NCBI GenBank assembly: GCA_007280315.1
Contig: QYQC01000128.1
Location: 1-8,554, forward strand
Length of the DNA: 8,554 nucleotides
Direction: 5' to 3'
From: Betaproteobacteria bacterium
GTDB taxonomy: Bacteria; Pseudomonadota; Gammaproteobacteria; Burkholderiales; SG8-39
The notes under the pieces are model-generated. The model ran no database searches. It saw only the letters and a list, made by a program, of their open reading frames with translations, and was not told the DNA's origin. The position numbers and the translations under genes were made by a program. Positions within the stretch are counted from its first letter, which is position 1. Every line of letters begins with the position of its first letter. Below are positions 1-8,110 of this stretch, piece by piece.

Positions 1-2
1 GC

Positions 3-326
3 AAGCATCCGGCGAAAGTGCTCTCCGGCGGCGAGCGCCGCCTGCTGGAAATTTCGCGCGCGCTGATGATGGAGCCCGAAGTGCTGCTGGTCGACGAGCC
101 CTCGATCGGGCTTGAGCCGCGCTTCATCGATCTGGTGTTCGACATCCTGACTGACCTGCAGAAGAACGAAGGCAAAACCATCATCATGGTGGAGCAGAAC
201 GCCAAGCGCGGACTGGAGTTCGCTGACATCGGCTACGTGCTGGTCTCGGGGGAGATCGCCATGGCCGCGCCGGGGGATGAACTGCTGGCGAATCCGGACG
301 TTGGGCGGCTGTTTCTGGGCGGCTGA
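3..326 (+). CDS. livF: Branched-chain amino acid ABC transporter ATP-binding protein (LivF-type), C-terminal part
   Basis: This is the 3' end of an ABC ATPase; the reading frame is already open at base 3, so the true start lies outside the window. The visible 107 residues hold the ABC signature (LSGGE, bases about 21-35), a Walker B segment (LLVDEP), the D-loop (SIGLEP) and VEQN at the switch position. LivF-type subunits characteristically have VEQN there, where most ABC ATPases carry a histidine. The ending (LLANPDVGRLFLGG) is also typical of the family, so the C-terminus is intact. By family it would be one of two cytoplasmic ATPases powering a high-affinity importer for branched-chain amino acids or related substrates such as amides or urea. 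The substrate cannot be read from this fragment. Its stop codon is one base from the stop of the convergent SDR gene. Confidence 0.85.
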   Translation, partial: KHPAKVLSGGERRLLEISRALMMEPEVLLVDEPSIGLEPRFIDLVFDILTDLQKNEGKTIIMVEQNAKRGLEFADIGYVLVSGEIAMAAPGDELLANPDVGRLFLGG

Positions 327-327
327 T

Positions 328-1095
328 TCAAGCTGCTGGTTCGCGTGTCTTACGCGGCGCGCGCGCGAAGGCGCGGTCATATAACCAGTTCGGCATGCGC
401 CGCAGAAACACCGACGCGAGGCGCATCTGCCAGGGAATGACGGCGAGGCGCTTCTTCGCCGCAATGGCGCGCGCAATGCGCTGCGCCGCGTCGGCCGCCG
501 TCAGCAGGAACGGCATCGGATTGCGGTTGGCGGCAGTCAGCGGGGTTGCGATGAATCCGGGGCAGATGGTGAGCACGTCCACGCCGCAGCCGTGAAGTTC
601 CACGCGCAGCGACTCGAGCCAGGCGATGACCGCGGATTTGGACGCGCAGTAGGCGCCGGCGCCGGGCATGCCGCGAAATCCGGCGACACTGGCGATTCCG
701 ACCAGGGCGCCGCTGCCGCGCGCGCGCATCGGCGCGGCAAACGGCTGCAGCGTCGCCGCCAGGCCAATCACATTGATGTGCATGATTTTCGCGAGCACCG
801 CGATATCTTCAGCCTTCCAGCCGCGGGTGCCGGCGCTGATGCCGGCATTGGCGATGACGATATCGGGTACGCCATGGCGGGTGATGAAATCCTGCGCCGC
901 TGCCGCGAGTGCGGCGCTGTCGGCGACATCGAGCGCGTAAATACTGACCGGCGTGGAGAGCGAGTCTGCAATGGCCTGCAGCTGCGGCGCGCGTCGCGCG
1001 GCCAGTCCCAGGGTGGCGCCGACCGCGGCGTATTGCCGCGCCAGCGCTTCGCCGATCCCGCTGGAGGCGCCGGTGATGAAAACCTTGAGTGGCAC
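328..1095 (-). CDS. SDR family NAD(P)-dependent oxidoreductase
   Basis: A complete 255-residue classical short-chain dehydrogenase/reductase, the usual length for the family. The Rossmann cofactor motif TGASSGIG is at residues 8-15 and NAG at 83-85. The catalytic tetrad is complete: N108, S136, Y149 and K153 (YCASK). PG follows at 179-180, with T184 after it. The start is GTG (1093-1095), which places the glycine motif at the normal distance from the N-terminus; no strong Shine-Dalgarno is visible. No signal peptide is seen, so it is cytoplasmic, although hydrophobic and arginine-rich stretches near residues 218-245 resemble SDRs that sit at membranes. It begins 8 bp after the stop of the CPVC DsbA-like gene and is probably cotranscribed with it. 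The substrate is unknown; lipid, steroid-like or 3-oxoacyl substrates are all possible. I recall such SDR genes commonly following dsbA in betaproteobacteria. Confidence 0.9.
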   Translation of the reverse strand: MPLKVFITGASSGIGEALARQYAAVGATLGLAARRAPQLQAIADSLSTPVSIYALDVADSAALAAAAQDFITRHGVPDIVIANAGISAGTRGWKAEDIAVLAKIMHINVIGLAATLQPFAAPMRARGSGALVGIASVAGFRGMPGAGAYCASKSAVIAWLESLRVELHGCGVDVLTICPGFIATPLTAANRNPMPFLLTAADAAQRIARAIAAKKRLAVIPWQMRLASVFLRRMPNWLYDRAFARAPRKTREPAA

Positions 1096-1103
1096 CGTCG
1101 GCG

Positions 1104-1748
1104 CTATTTCGCGCGTTCCTTGCGCGCCAGCTCGACCAGCTGGTCGACCACGCGCATCAGTTCGCGCGTTCCTCCCGCCATCCGCGCCGAGGTCACGAAC
1201 TTGCCGTCGACGACGATACTGGGCACGCCTTTGATTTCATAGCTGCGCGTCATTTCACGCGCAGTCGCCAGCTTCGCCTGGATTTCCGGCGAGCCGTAGG
1301 TATCGATGAATTTCTGCTTGTCGACGCCGTTATGCGACACCCAGTCGACCATGACGGCTTCCTCGTTCAGTTTCACGCCGTCGAAATGGAAGTTGTCGTA
1401 GACCGGCCAGTGCAGGCGCGCCAGATGGCCGGTGGCTTCAAGCGTATAGAACAGCTTGGCGAAATTGTCCCAGTTGTCGGAGGACAGGGCCGGCACGCGG
1501 CGCAGCGCGACCGAGCCGGGCGCGTTGAAATGCCAGCGAGACAGGGTTGGCTCGAGCTCGTAGCAGACCGGGCAGCCGTAGTAGAAAAATTCGATGACTT
1601 CGATTCTTTCGCCGCTTGTAACCGGGCGCGGCGGGTCGAGCCGGATGAAGTCGCGGCTGAGTTGCGGCAGCGACTGCGTTTGCGCCTGGGCGCCGGCTGC
1701 CACAAGCGCGAGGAGCAGCAGCGCAACTATTTTCCTGAAGACGACCAT
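1104..1748 (-). CDS. DsbA/DsbL-like thiol:disulfide interchange protein, CPVC active site
   Basis: A 214-residue periplasmic thioredoxin-fold oxidoreductase. Residues 1-22 form a signal peptide: a basic start, a Leu/Ala-rich core, and an A-Q-A cleavage box at 20-22. The thioredoxin strand (EVIEFFYYG) leads into C59-P60-V61-C62, and the cis-proline loop is G174-V175-P176. The two active-site cysteines are the only ones in the protein. The dipeptide is Pro-Val rather than the usual Pro-His of DsbA. Work on E. coli DsbA shows the residue before the second cysteine tunes how oxidising the protein is, so this paralogue may be a weaker oxidant or have different partners. It is clearly homologous to the CPHC protein at 2477-3127. 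The ATG (1746-1748) has a GGGA about 10 nt upstream, and a sigma70-like promoter lies at 1781-1810. It heads a likely two-gene unit with the SDR gene. Confidence 0.9.
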   Translation of the reverse strand: MVVFRKIVALLLLALVAAGAQAQTQSLPQLSRDFIRLDPPRPVTSGERIEVIEFFYYGCPVCYELEPTLSRWHFNAPGSVALRRVPALSSDNWDNFAKLFYTLEATGHLARLHWPVYDNFHFDGVKLNEEAVMVDWVSHNGVDKQKFIDTYGSPEIQAKLATAREMTRSYEIKGVPSIVVDGKFVTSARMAGGTRELMRVVDQLVELARKERAK

Positions 1749-1780
1749 GGTGCGATTCCCGGGGCAAGCTGGAAGTCCGA

Positions 1781-1810
1781 ATCATATGCCCAACCGTCGA
1801 AGTCTGCCAA
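1781..1810 (-). promoter_or_regulatory. Putative sigma70 promoter for the CPVC dsbA-like gene
   Basis: Read on the minus strand there is TTGGCA (1805-1810), an 18-bp spacer, and TATGAT (1781-1786). Each hexamer is one base from consensus. Transcription would start near 1774 and leave a leader of about 26 nt before the ATG at 1748. It lies in the 102-bp divergent gap shared with the rhodanese-like gene, for which no comparably good promoter is visible. Confidence 0.45.
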
Positions 1811-1850
1811 AGCGCTTGTCCGGCGGTGAGGCAGGCCTTAATCTTGGCAA

Positions 1851-2450
1851 ATGCAGCGAAGCCTTCGAAACGGGGTCAGTGTTGCCGCAAAGCAGGGGCT
1901 GGTGCCCGCACTGTGTGCTCTGGCATGCGCCGCGCTGATGTCGGCGGCTGCGGCGCAGGCGCAACCGGCGGCGGGCGCGAATGGTTACGCCGACGAGAAC
2001 CGCGACTGGGGCGTTGCGCCGACCAGCCGGCTACGCCAGCCGCCCTATCATGCGCCGACGCCGCTCGAAATTCCAGGCGCGCAAATGGTGCGGACGCGGC
2101 AATTGCAGGCAATGCTGGCCGGGACCGATGCGCCGGTTCTGATCGATGTTTTATCGGAGCAGGGGCACGTGACGCTTGCCGGCGCAGTATGGATTTCAGG
2201 CGCCGGCCGGGGCGCGAATTTTCTCGATCCGGTGCAGTCGGTGCTGGTGCAGGTCCTCGAGCGACTTGCCGGTGGCGACAAGTCACGGCCGCTGGTGTTC
2301 TTTTGTGCCAGCGCCGAATGCTGGCTGTCCTACAACGCGGCGCTTCGTGCAGTGGCGGCGGGATACAGCAGGGTCTATTGGTACCGCGGTGGCATTGAGG
2401 CCTGGGTCGCAGCAGGCCTGCCCAGTGCGAGAACGGAAAGCGGGCGTTGA
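1851..2450 (+). CDS. Exported rhodanese-like protein with CX4CW motif (PQQ-associated CXXCW-like family)
   Basis: A 199-residue protein. The N-terminus has arginines, then a hydrophobic run (about 16-34) and an A-Q-A cleavage box at 35-37, so export to the periplasm is likely. A rhodanese-like fold follows: VLIDVL near 96-101, the active-site loop beginning at C152, and the typical ending YRGGIEAWVAAGLP (178-191). The loop reads C152-A-S-A-E-C157-W158-L-S-Y-N. It resembles proteins annotated as PQQ-dependent catabolism-associated CXXCW proteins, but with four residues between the cysteines. C152 sits at the usual rhodanese nucleophile position. C152 and C157 are the only cysteines after the signal peptide. 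The ATG is the first start after an in-frame stop at 1839-1841; no good ribosome binding site is seen. It lies on the opposite strand between two dsbA paralogues, suggesting a thiol-redox or sulfur role. The function is unproven. Confidence 0.8.
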   Translation: MQRSLRNGVSVAAKQGLVPALCALACAALMSAAAAQAQPAAGANGYADENRDWGVAPTSRLRQPPYHAPTPLEIPGAQMVRTRQLQAMLAGTDAPVLIDVLSEQGHVTLAGAVWISGAGRGANFLDPVQSVLVQVLERLAGGDKSRPLVFFCASAECWLSYNAALRAVAAGYSRVYWYRGGIEAWVAAGLPSARTESGR

Positions 2451-2469
2451 CGCCCGTTGCCGGTTTTTT
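2432..2469 (+). terminator. Rho-independent terminator of the rhodanese-like gene
   Basis: A perfect 6-bp GC stem (2441-2446 with 2451-2456) has a TTGA loop, and the gene's own stop codon TGA (2448-2450) lies in that loop. An outer helix (AACGG at 2432-2436 with CCGGTT at 2460-2465, one bulge) brings the hairpin next to a six-T tract (2464-2469). It lacks a T tract in the other direction, so it would act mainly on + strand transcripts. The convergent dsbA stop is 27 bp from the rhodanese stop. Confidence 0.65.
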
Positions 2470-2476
2470 AACGCGG

Positions 2477-3127
2477 CTATTTCTTCGGCGCCGGCTTCAC
2501 GCCTTCCTTGCGTACTTGCTCGACCAAGTGGTTGGTGACACTGAGCATTTGATCGAATGATTTCATGTTATCGGTGTTGACCACGTACTTGCCGTTCACC
2601 GCCATCGCCGGTACGCCATCGATCTTGTAGGACTGGGTGAGCTGCGCGGCACGTTTCAATTTTCCTTCGACGCTGAAGGAGTGATAGGCAGCGGCGAATT
2701 TCTTCTTGTCTACGCCCTTGCTGACCAGCCATTCGGTCAAGGCCGCTTCATTTGCCACCTTGAGCCTGTCGCCGGTGTGGACCGCGTCGAACAGCGCCTT
2801 GTGCAGACGGTCCAGCTCGCCCATCGCCTCGAGCGTGTAGTAGGCGCGCGCGCCCTGTGCCCACTCTTCGTTGAACATGGCGGGAATGCGGCGGAACTGG
2901 ACGTCCTTGGGCAGCTTTTTGATCCAGGACCCGATAATCGGTTCGAAGTTGTAGCAGTGCGGGCAGCCGTACCAGAAGAATTCGACGACTTCAATTTTTC
3001 CCGGGGCATCGGTCGGCAGCGTCGGCGAAAGCTCGCGGTACTCGACGCCCGCAACAGGCTGCGCCTGCGCCTGCGCCAGTCCCATCGCGAAAACCATGAC
3101 CAAACCCACTAGCACCCGTTTCAACAT
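2477..3127 (-). CDS. dsbA: Thiol:disulfide interchange protein DsbA/DsbL (CPHC)
   Basis: A 216-residue periplasmic disulfide oxidase, the normal length for DsbA. The signal peptide spans about residues 1-20 or 1-22, with overlapping A-Q-A boxes at 18-20 and 20-22. The active site is C55-P56-H57-C58 in the context EFFWYGCPHCYNFEP, and the cis-proline loop is G171-V172-P173. No other cysteines are present. By family it oxidises cysteine pairs in proteins entering the periplasm and is reoxidised by DsbB in the inner membrane. The C-terminus is lysine-rich. The ATG (3125-3127) has a GGAG about 6-7 nt upstream. It is the last gene of the argS–SPOR–dsbA unit, 27 bp after the SPOR stop. It is the more canonical of the two paralogues here, so it is probably the main oxidant; that ranking is inference. 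Confidence 0.94.
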   Translation of the reverse strand: MLKRVLVGLVMVFAMGLAQAQAQPVAGVEYRELSPTLPTDAPGKIEVVEFFWYGCPHCYNFEPIIGSWIKKLPKDVQFRRIPAMFNEEWAQGARAYYTLEAMGELDRLHKALFDAVHTGDRLKVANEAALTEWLVSKGVDKKKFAAAYHSFSVEGKLKRAAQLTQSYKIDGVPAMAVNGKYVVNTDNMKSFDQMLSVTNHLVEQVRKEGVKPAPKK

Positions 3128-3154
3128 GTGATTCTCCAGAAAATCGCCCTCGGC

Positions 3155-3727
3155 TCAGTGTGAGCCCGGATCCTTGATTTTGACCAGCGTAGCCTCGATT
3201 CCGTTCTGTGCCAGGTTCTGTCGAACGCGATTTATTTCGTCTACCTTGGTGTAGGGGCCGACGCGCACCCGGTACCACGTGCCTTTTTCCGGCAGATCGA
3301 TGGGTTCCACGCCCGCTTCCACGCCGATCAGGGCAAGCCGCGCCTTGAGATTGTCGGCATCGGCGGGATTCTGGAACGAACCGACCTGCAGCAGGTAGTT
3401 TTCCACGGGCGCGCCGGGTTTGGCCGCTTGTTTGATCTGTTGTTCGGTCACCGGTGTTTCCGCGCCGGGCAGGATTTTGTAGAACTCGAAGCGTGGCTTT
3501 TCCACCTGCTGCGTGGTTTTTTCGTCCGGTTTGACTATCGTCTTGCCCGGCACCGCTTCCGCTTTCTCCGGCGGCTTGGCCTTGGTAAGGAACGGGATCG
3601 GCGTCTTGTTCATGTACCAGGCCACGCCGACGGCAAGGCACAGGCCGAGAATGAGGCCGATGAAAACCCCGAGCAGGGTGCTGCCACCGTTTTTTTTCTT
3701 TGCCACTGTTCTGGATTCTTTGGCCAT
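3155..3727 (-). CDS. SPOR domain-containing inner-membrane protein (FtsN-like)
   Basis: A 190-residue bitopic membrane protein. A short lysine-rich cytoplasmic N-terminus is followed by one transmembrane helix (about 17-38). A Pro/Lys-rich linker (about 42-78) then contains FEFYKILPG (80-88), a motif I recall from betaproteobacterial FtsN-like proteins. A C-terminal SPOR domain spans about 108-186 (YLLQVGSFQNPADAD ... WYRVRVGPY ... LVKI). SPOR domains bind denuded septal peptidoglycan, so the protein probably acts at the division site in the periplasm. The ATG (3725-3727) directly abuts the TAA stop of argS (3728-3730) with no gap, which suggests translational coupling. Near the start, codons 11-13 contain an eight-A run. 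It is shorter than E. coli FtsN, so calling it FtsN itself is not justified. Confidence 0.9.
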   Translation of the reverse strand: MAKESRTVAKKKNGGSTLLGVFIGLILGLCLAVGVAWYMNKTPIPFLTKAKPPEKAEAVPGKTIVKPDEKTTQQVEKPRFEFYKILPGAETPVTEQQIKQAAKPGAPVENYLLQVGSFQNPADADNLKARLALIGVEAGVEPIDLPEKGTWYRVRVGPYTKVDEINRVRQNLAQNGIEATLVKIKDPGSH

Positions 3728-5374
3728 TTACATTTTTTCAGGAGCGCTCACGCCCAGCAGCGCGAGACCGTTTTGCAGCACCTGACGCACGGCGAGGATC
3801 AGCGCCAGTCGCGCCAGCTTGAGCGGCTCGTCCGCGACCAGCACGCGCTCGGCATTATAGTAGCTGTGGAACTCTCCTGCCAGTTCGCGCAGGTAGAACG
3901 CCACTGCGTGCGGCGCGAACGCGAGGGCGGCTTCGGCCAGAATTTCCGGGAATTCTCCGAGACGCTGCGCCAGGGCGAGTTCGCGCGGGAGCGTGAGCGC
4001 TGCGAGGCTTGCCGAGCCCAGCGTTTGCGCGTTTGCGCCCCATTGCGCCAGCACCGAGCAGATGCGCGCGTGCGCGTATTGCACGTAATAGACCGGATTG
4101 TCCTCGGTCTGCGACTTGGCGAGGTCGATGTCGAATACGAACTCGGTGTCGGCTTTGCGCGAAACCAGGAAAAAACGCACGGCATCGCGCCCCACCTCGT
4201 CGATCAGGTCGCGCGCGGTGACGTAACTGCCGGCGCGCTTGGACAGTTTCACCTCTTCGCCCGCTTTCATTACCGTGACCATTTTGTGTATCACGTAGTC
4301 CGGATAGCCCAGCGGGATGCCCGCCGCGGTAACCGTATTGAGCGCCTGCAGGCCGGCGCGCACCCGCGCCACCGTGCCATGGTGATCCGAACCCTGAATG
4401 TTGACGGCGTGGGTGAAACCGCGCTGCCACTTGGTCACGTGATAGGCGACGTCGGGCACGAAATAAGTATAGCTGCCGTCGGACTTTTTCATCACGCGGT
4501 CCTTGTCGTCGCCATACTCGGTGGTCCTGAGCCACAACGCGCCGTCCTGTTCGTAGGTCTTGCCCGAGGCGGTGAGCGCGCCGACAGTCGCTTCGACTTT
4601 GCCGTCGGTATAGAGCGAGGACTCGAGATAATAATTGTCGAATTTGACGCCTAGCGCCGCCAGGTCGCCGTCCTGCTCGCGCCGCAGCGCGGCCACCGAA
4701 AATCTGCGTACGGCAGTCAGGTCGCCCGGGTCGCCTTTCCCGGCAAGATAGTCCGCCGCGATCTCGCGTATGTATTCGCCCTGGTAGCCGGTTTCAGGGA
4801 AGCTCACCGCCTCGCCACGTTGCTCGCGCGCGCGCGATTGCACCGACAGCGCCAGAGTGTCGATTTGCACGCCGGCGTCGTTGTAATAGAACTCGCGCGT
4901 CACTTTCCAGTCTTGCGCTTCGAGCAGGGCGCACAACGCGTCGCCCAAGGCGGCCTGGCGGCCGTGGCCCAGATGCAGCGGTCCGGTGGGATTGGCGGAA
5001 ACGAACTCGACCAGAATCGGCCGCCGTTTTCCGGCATTGCCGCGGCCGTAGCCTGCGCCTGCGGCGAGCACATTGCGCACCGCTTCCAGTTTCGCCGCAG
5101 GATTCAGGCGCAGGTTGATGAAGCCCGGCCCGGCGAGTTCGGCACGTTCCAGCCAGGGCGAAGCGGGCAGGGCGGCGATCAGCGCCTGCGCCAACTCGCG
5201 CGGATTTTTCTTCAACTGTTTCGCCAATTGCATCGCGACATTGCACGCCCAATCGCCGTGCGCGGCCTGCTTCGGACGTTCGAGCGCGATTATCGACGCC
5301 GGCGTCTGCGGCGCAACCAGCGCCAGCGACTGGGTCAGCAGATCGGTCAGATGCGACTTTATCTCGGCAGACAA
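3728..5374 (-). CDS. argS: Arginine--tRNA ligase (ArgRS)
   Basis: A 548-residue class I aminoacyl-tRNA synthetase charging tRNA-Arg in the cytoplasm, somewhat shorter than the 577-residue E. coli enzyme. In order it has the N-terminal Arg-tRNA recognition domain (about 1-115) and the catalytic core with the HIGH-type motif H134-L-G-H137 in SANPTGPLHLGHGRQA. The KMSKS-equivalent loop is VKLSKR (375-380). The DALR anticodon-binding domain (about 428-548) starts at YYVQYAHARICSVL, and the protein ends in the typical LGVSAPEKM. The start is assigned to TTG (5372-5374) because the following sequence matches family N-termini and no ATG lies nearby; an upstream ATT at 5384-5386 is a less likely alternative. 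No clear Shine-Dalgarno is seen, but a TATAAT box lies 33 bp upstream. It is the first gene of the argS–SPOR–dsbA operon. Confidence 0.96.
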   Translation of the reverse strand: MSAEIKSHLTDLLTQSLALVAPQTPASIIALERPKQAAHGDWACNVAMQLAKQLKKNPRELAQALIAALPASPWLERAELAGPGFINLRLNPAAKLEAVRNVLAAGAGYGRGNAGKRRPILVEFVSANPTGPLHLGHGRQAALGDALCALLEAQDWKVTREFYYNDAGVQIDTLALSVQSRAREQRGEAVSFPETGYQGEYIREIAADYLAGKGDPGDLTAVRRFSVAALRREQDGDLAALGVKFDNYYLESSLYTDGKVEATVGALTASGKTYEQDGALWLRTTEYGDDKDRVMKKSDGSYTYFVPDVAYHVTKWQRGFTHAVNIQGSDHHGTVARVRAGLQALNTVTAAGIPLGYPDYVIHKMVTVMKAGEEVKLSKRAGSYVTARDLIDEVGRDAVRFFLVSRKADTEFVFDIDLAKSQTEDNPVYYVQYAHARICSVLAQWGANAQTLGSASLAALTLPRELALAQRLGEFPEILAEAALAFAPHAVAFYLRELAGEFHSYYNAERVLVADEPLKLARLALILAVRQVLQNGLALLGVSAPEKM

Positions 5375-5407
5375 GGGGAATGGAATTGCAGCGAAAAGGT
5401 GTGGTGC

Positions 5408-5413
5408 ATTATA
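5408..5413 (-). promoter_or_regulatory. Probable -10 element (TATAAT) for argS
   Basis: The minus strand shows a perfect TATAAT, 33 bp before the TTG start. Transcription would begin near 5401 and give a leader of roughly 26 nt. No good -35 hexamer is found 16-18 bp upstream, where the sequence is G/C-rich. The call therefore rests on the -10 element and its position. Confidence 0.45.
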
Positions 5414-5511
5414 CCGCGTCGCCCTGCGCCCTCTGCCGGCTTACGCCTTAAGCTGGACAAGCCGAAACCACGCAAAGTGTCTCCGGCTGGGGGAAAGCCC
5501 TTATCCCACGA

Positions 5512-5537
5512 ACAAGGGGGAATGCATCCCCCCTTGT
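5512..5537. repeat. 9-bp inverted repeat with ATGCAT in the loop
   Basis: ACAAGGGGG (5512-5520) and CCCCCTTGT (5529-5537) are perfect inverted copies with an 8-nt spacer containing the palindrome ATGCAT. A second ATGCATCC follows at 5552-5559, preceded by another C6 tract (5542-5547). As RNA on the minus strand it could form a strong hairpin without a U tract. Its role is unknown. Confidence 0.6.
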
Positions 5538-5612
5538 ATATCCCCCCGCAGATGCATCCTCGCTATTTATCGAATTCTGTGCAGTTCTGTCAGCACTTGA
5601 CTGATAATAGAC

Positions 5613-5649
5613 TAAGAGGCCATTTCAGAATTACCGAAATGGCCTCTTA
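5613..5649. repeat. 14-bp perfect inverted repeat (hairpin)
   Basis: TAAGAGGCCATTTC (5613-5626) pairs perfectly with GAAATGGCCTCTTA (5636-5649) around a 9-nt loop. No T tract follows it on either strand, so it is not a textbook intrinsic terminator. It lies 47-83 bp beyond the priA stop. It could be an RNA 3'-end stabiliser, a factor-assisted terminator, a protein-binding palindrome, or a dispersed repeat family. Confidence 0.7.
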
Positions 5650-5660
5650 CATAGGGGAGC

Positions 5661-5682
5661 ACGAGGGGATGTTTCCCCTCGT
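5661..5682 (-). terminator. Terminator-like hairpin downstream of priA
   Basis: ACGAGGGGA (5661-5669) and TCCCCTCGT (5674-5682) form a perfect 9-bp stem with a 4-nt loop, 13 bp past the priA stop. The position suits a terminator for priA, but no U tract follows the stem on the minus strand. Termination by this hairpin alone is therefore uncertain; it may instead protect the 3' end. Confidence 0.45.
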
Positions 5683-5695
5683 CTTGTAATAGGCT

Positions 5696-7876
<2,181 letters not shown>

Positions 7877-7979
7877 TGATCGCCGAAGGAAAAATTTCGC
7901 GTTAAGAAGATACGCGGGCAATTTGATGCGAGTTGTCCGGAAACCGCTGCATCACCCTATTGCCAAAGGGGAACTCGGG

Positions 7980-8016
7980 TTGTGCACAATTTTTGTGGGT
8001 AACTTTGTGCGTAAGT
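7980..8016 (-). repeat. Three tandem ~12-bp repeats resembling DnaA boxes
   Basis: The + strand shows TTGTGCACAATTT, TTGTGGGTAACT and TTGTGCGTAAGT in direct succession. On the minus strand these contain TTGTGCACA (7981-7989), TTACCCACA (7994-8002) and TTACGCACA (8006-8014). Each is one base away from the DnaA-box consensus TTATNCACA, and all face the same way at 12-13 bp spacing. The DnaA reading is inference; the repeat itself is visible. Confidence 0.45.
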
Positions 8017-8110
8017 TTGCGATGCCGCTGTAAATGCCTTTGCCGTAAGGAATTTTTCCCTCTGCCCAATATTCGAGCTGGCCATATATCTGTTTATTAT
8101 CATCATGTTG

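Larger units (their letters stand above)
5375..5695. other. priA–argS intergenic region (321 bp)
   Basis: There is no convincing gene here on either strand; open frames in this stretch are extensions of antisense shadows of argS. It holds three inverted repeats (5512-5537, 5613-5649, 5661-5682), a duplicated ATGCATCC (5522-5529 and 5552-5559), and a TATAAT box for argS. The part from about 5560 to 5650 is clearly more AT-rich than the flanking genes. I see no tRNA-like fold. Confidence 0.75.

Noticed and set aside
1089..1829. 246-codon + strand frame opposite the CPVC dsbA-like gene
   Set aside because: It is antisense to a clear DsbA homologue, and the composition is that of a shadow.
3428..4654. 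408-codon open frame on the + strand opposite argS and the SPOR gene
   Set aside because: It is antisense to two certain genes and reads as an Arg/His-rich shadow with no recognisable domain. Long antisense frames are expected in GC-rich coding DNA.
4824..4836. Alternating CG run as a Z-DNA or regulatory element
   Set aside because: It lies inside argS and encodes ordinary residues; such runs are common at this GC content.
5597..5602. TTGACT on the + strand as a promoter -35
   Set aside because: There is no matching -10 hexamer at 16-18 bp, and no + strand gene follows.
4820..5689. + strand frame running from inside argS across the intergenic hairpins
   Set aside because: Most of it is antisense to argS and the rest crosses inverted repeats; there is no start signal or domain.
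7877..7921. Longer PriA starting at TTG 7919-7921
   Set aside because: It adds 15 residues ahead of MTILRVALD, which is where the family normally starts, and has no better ribosome binding site.
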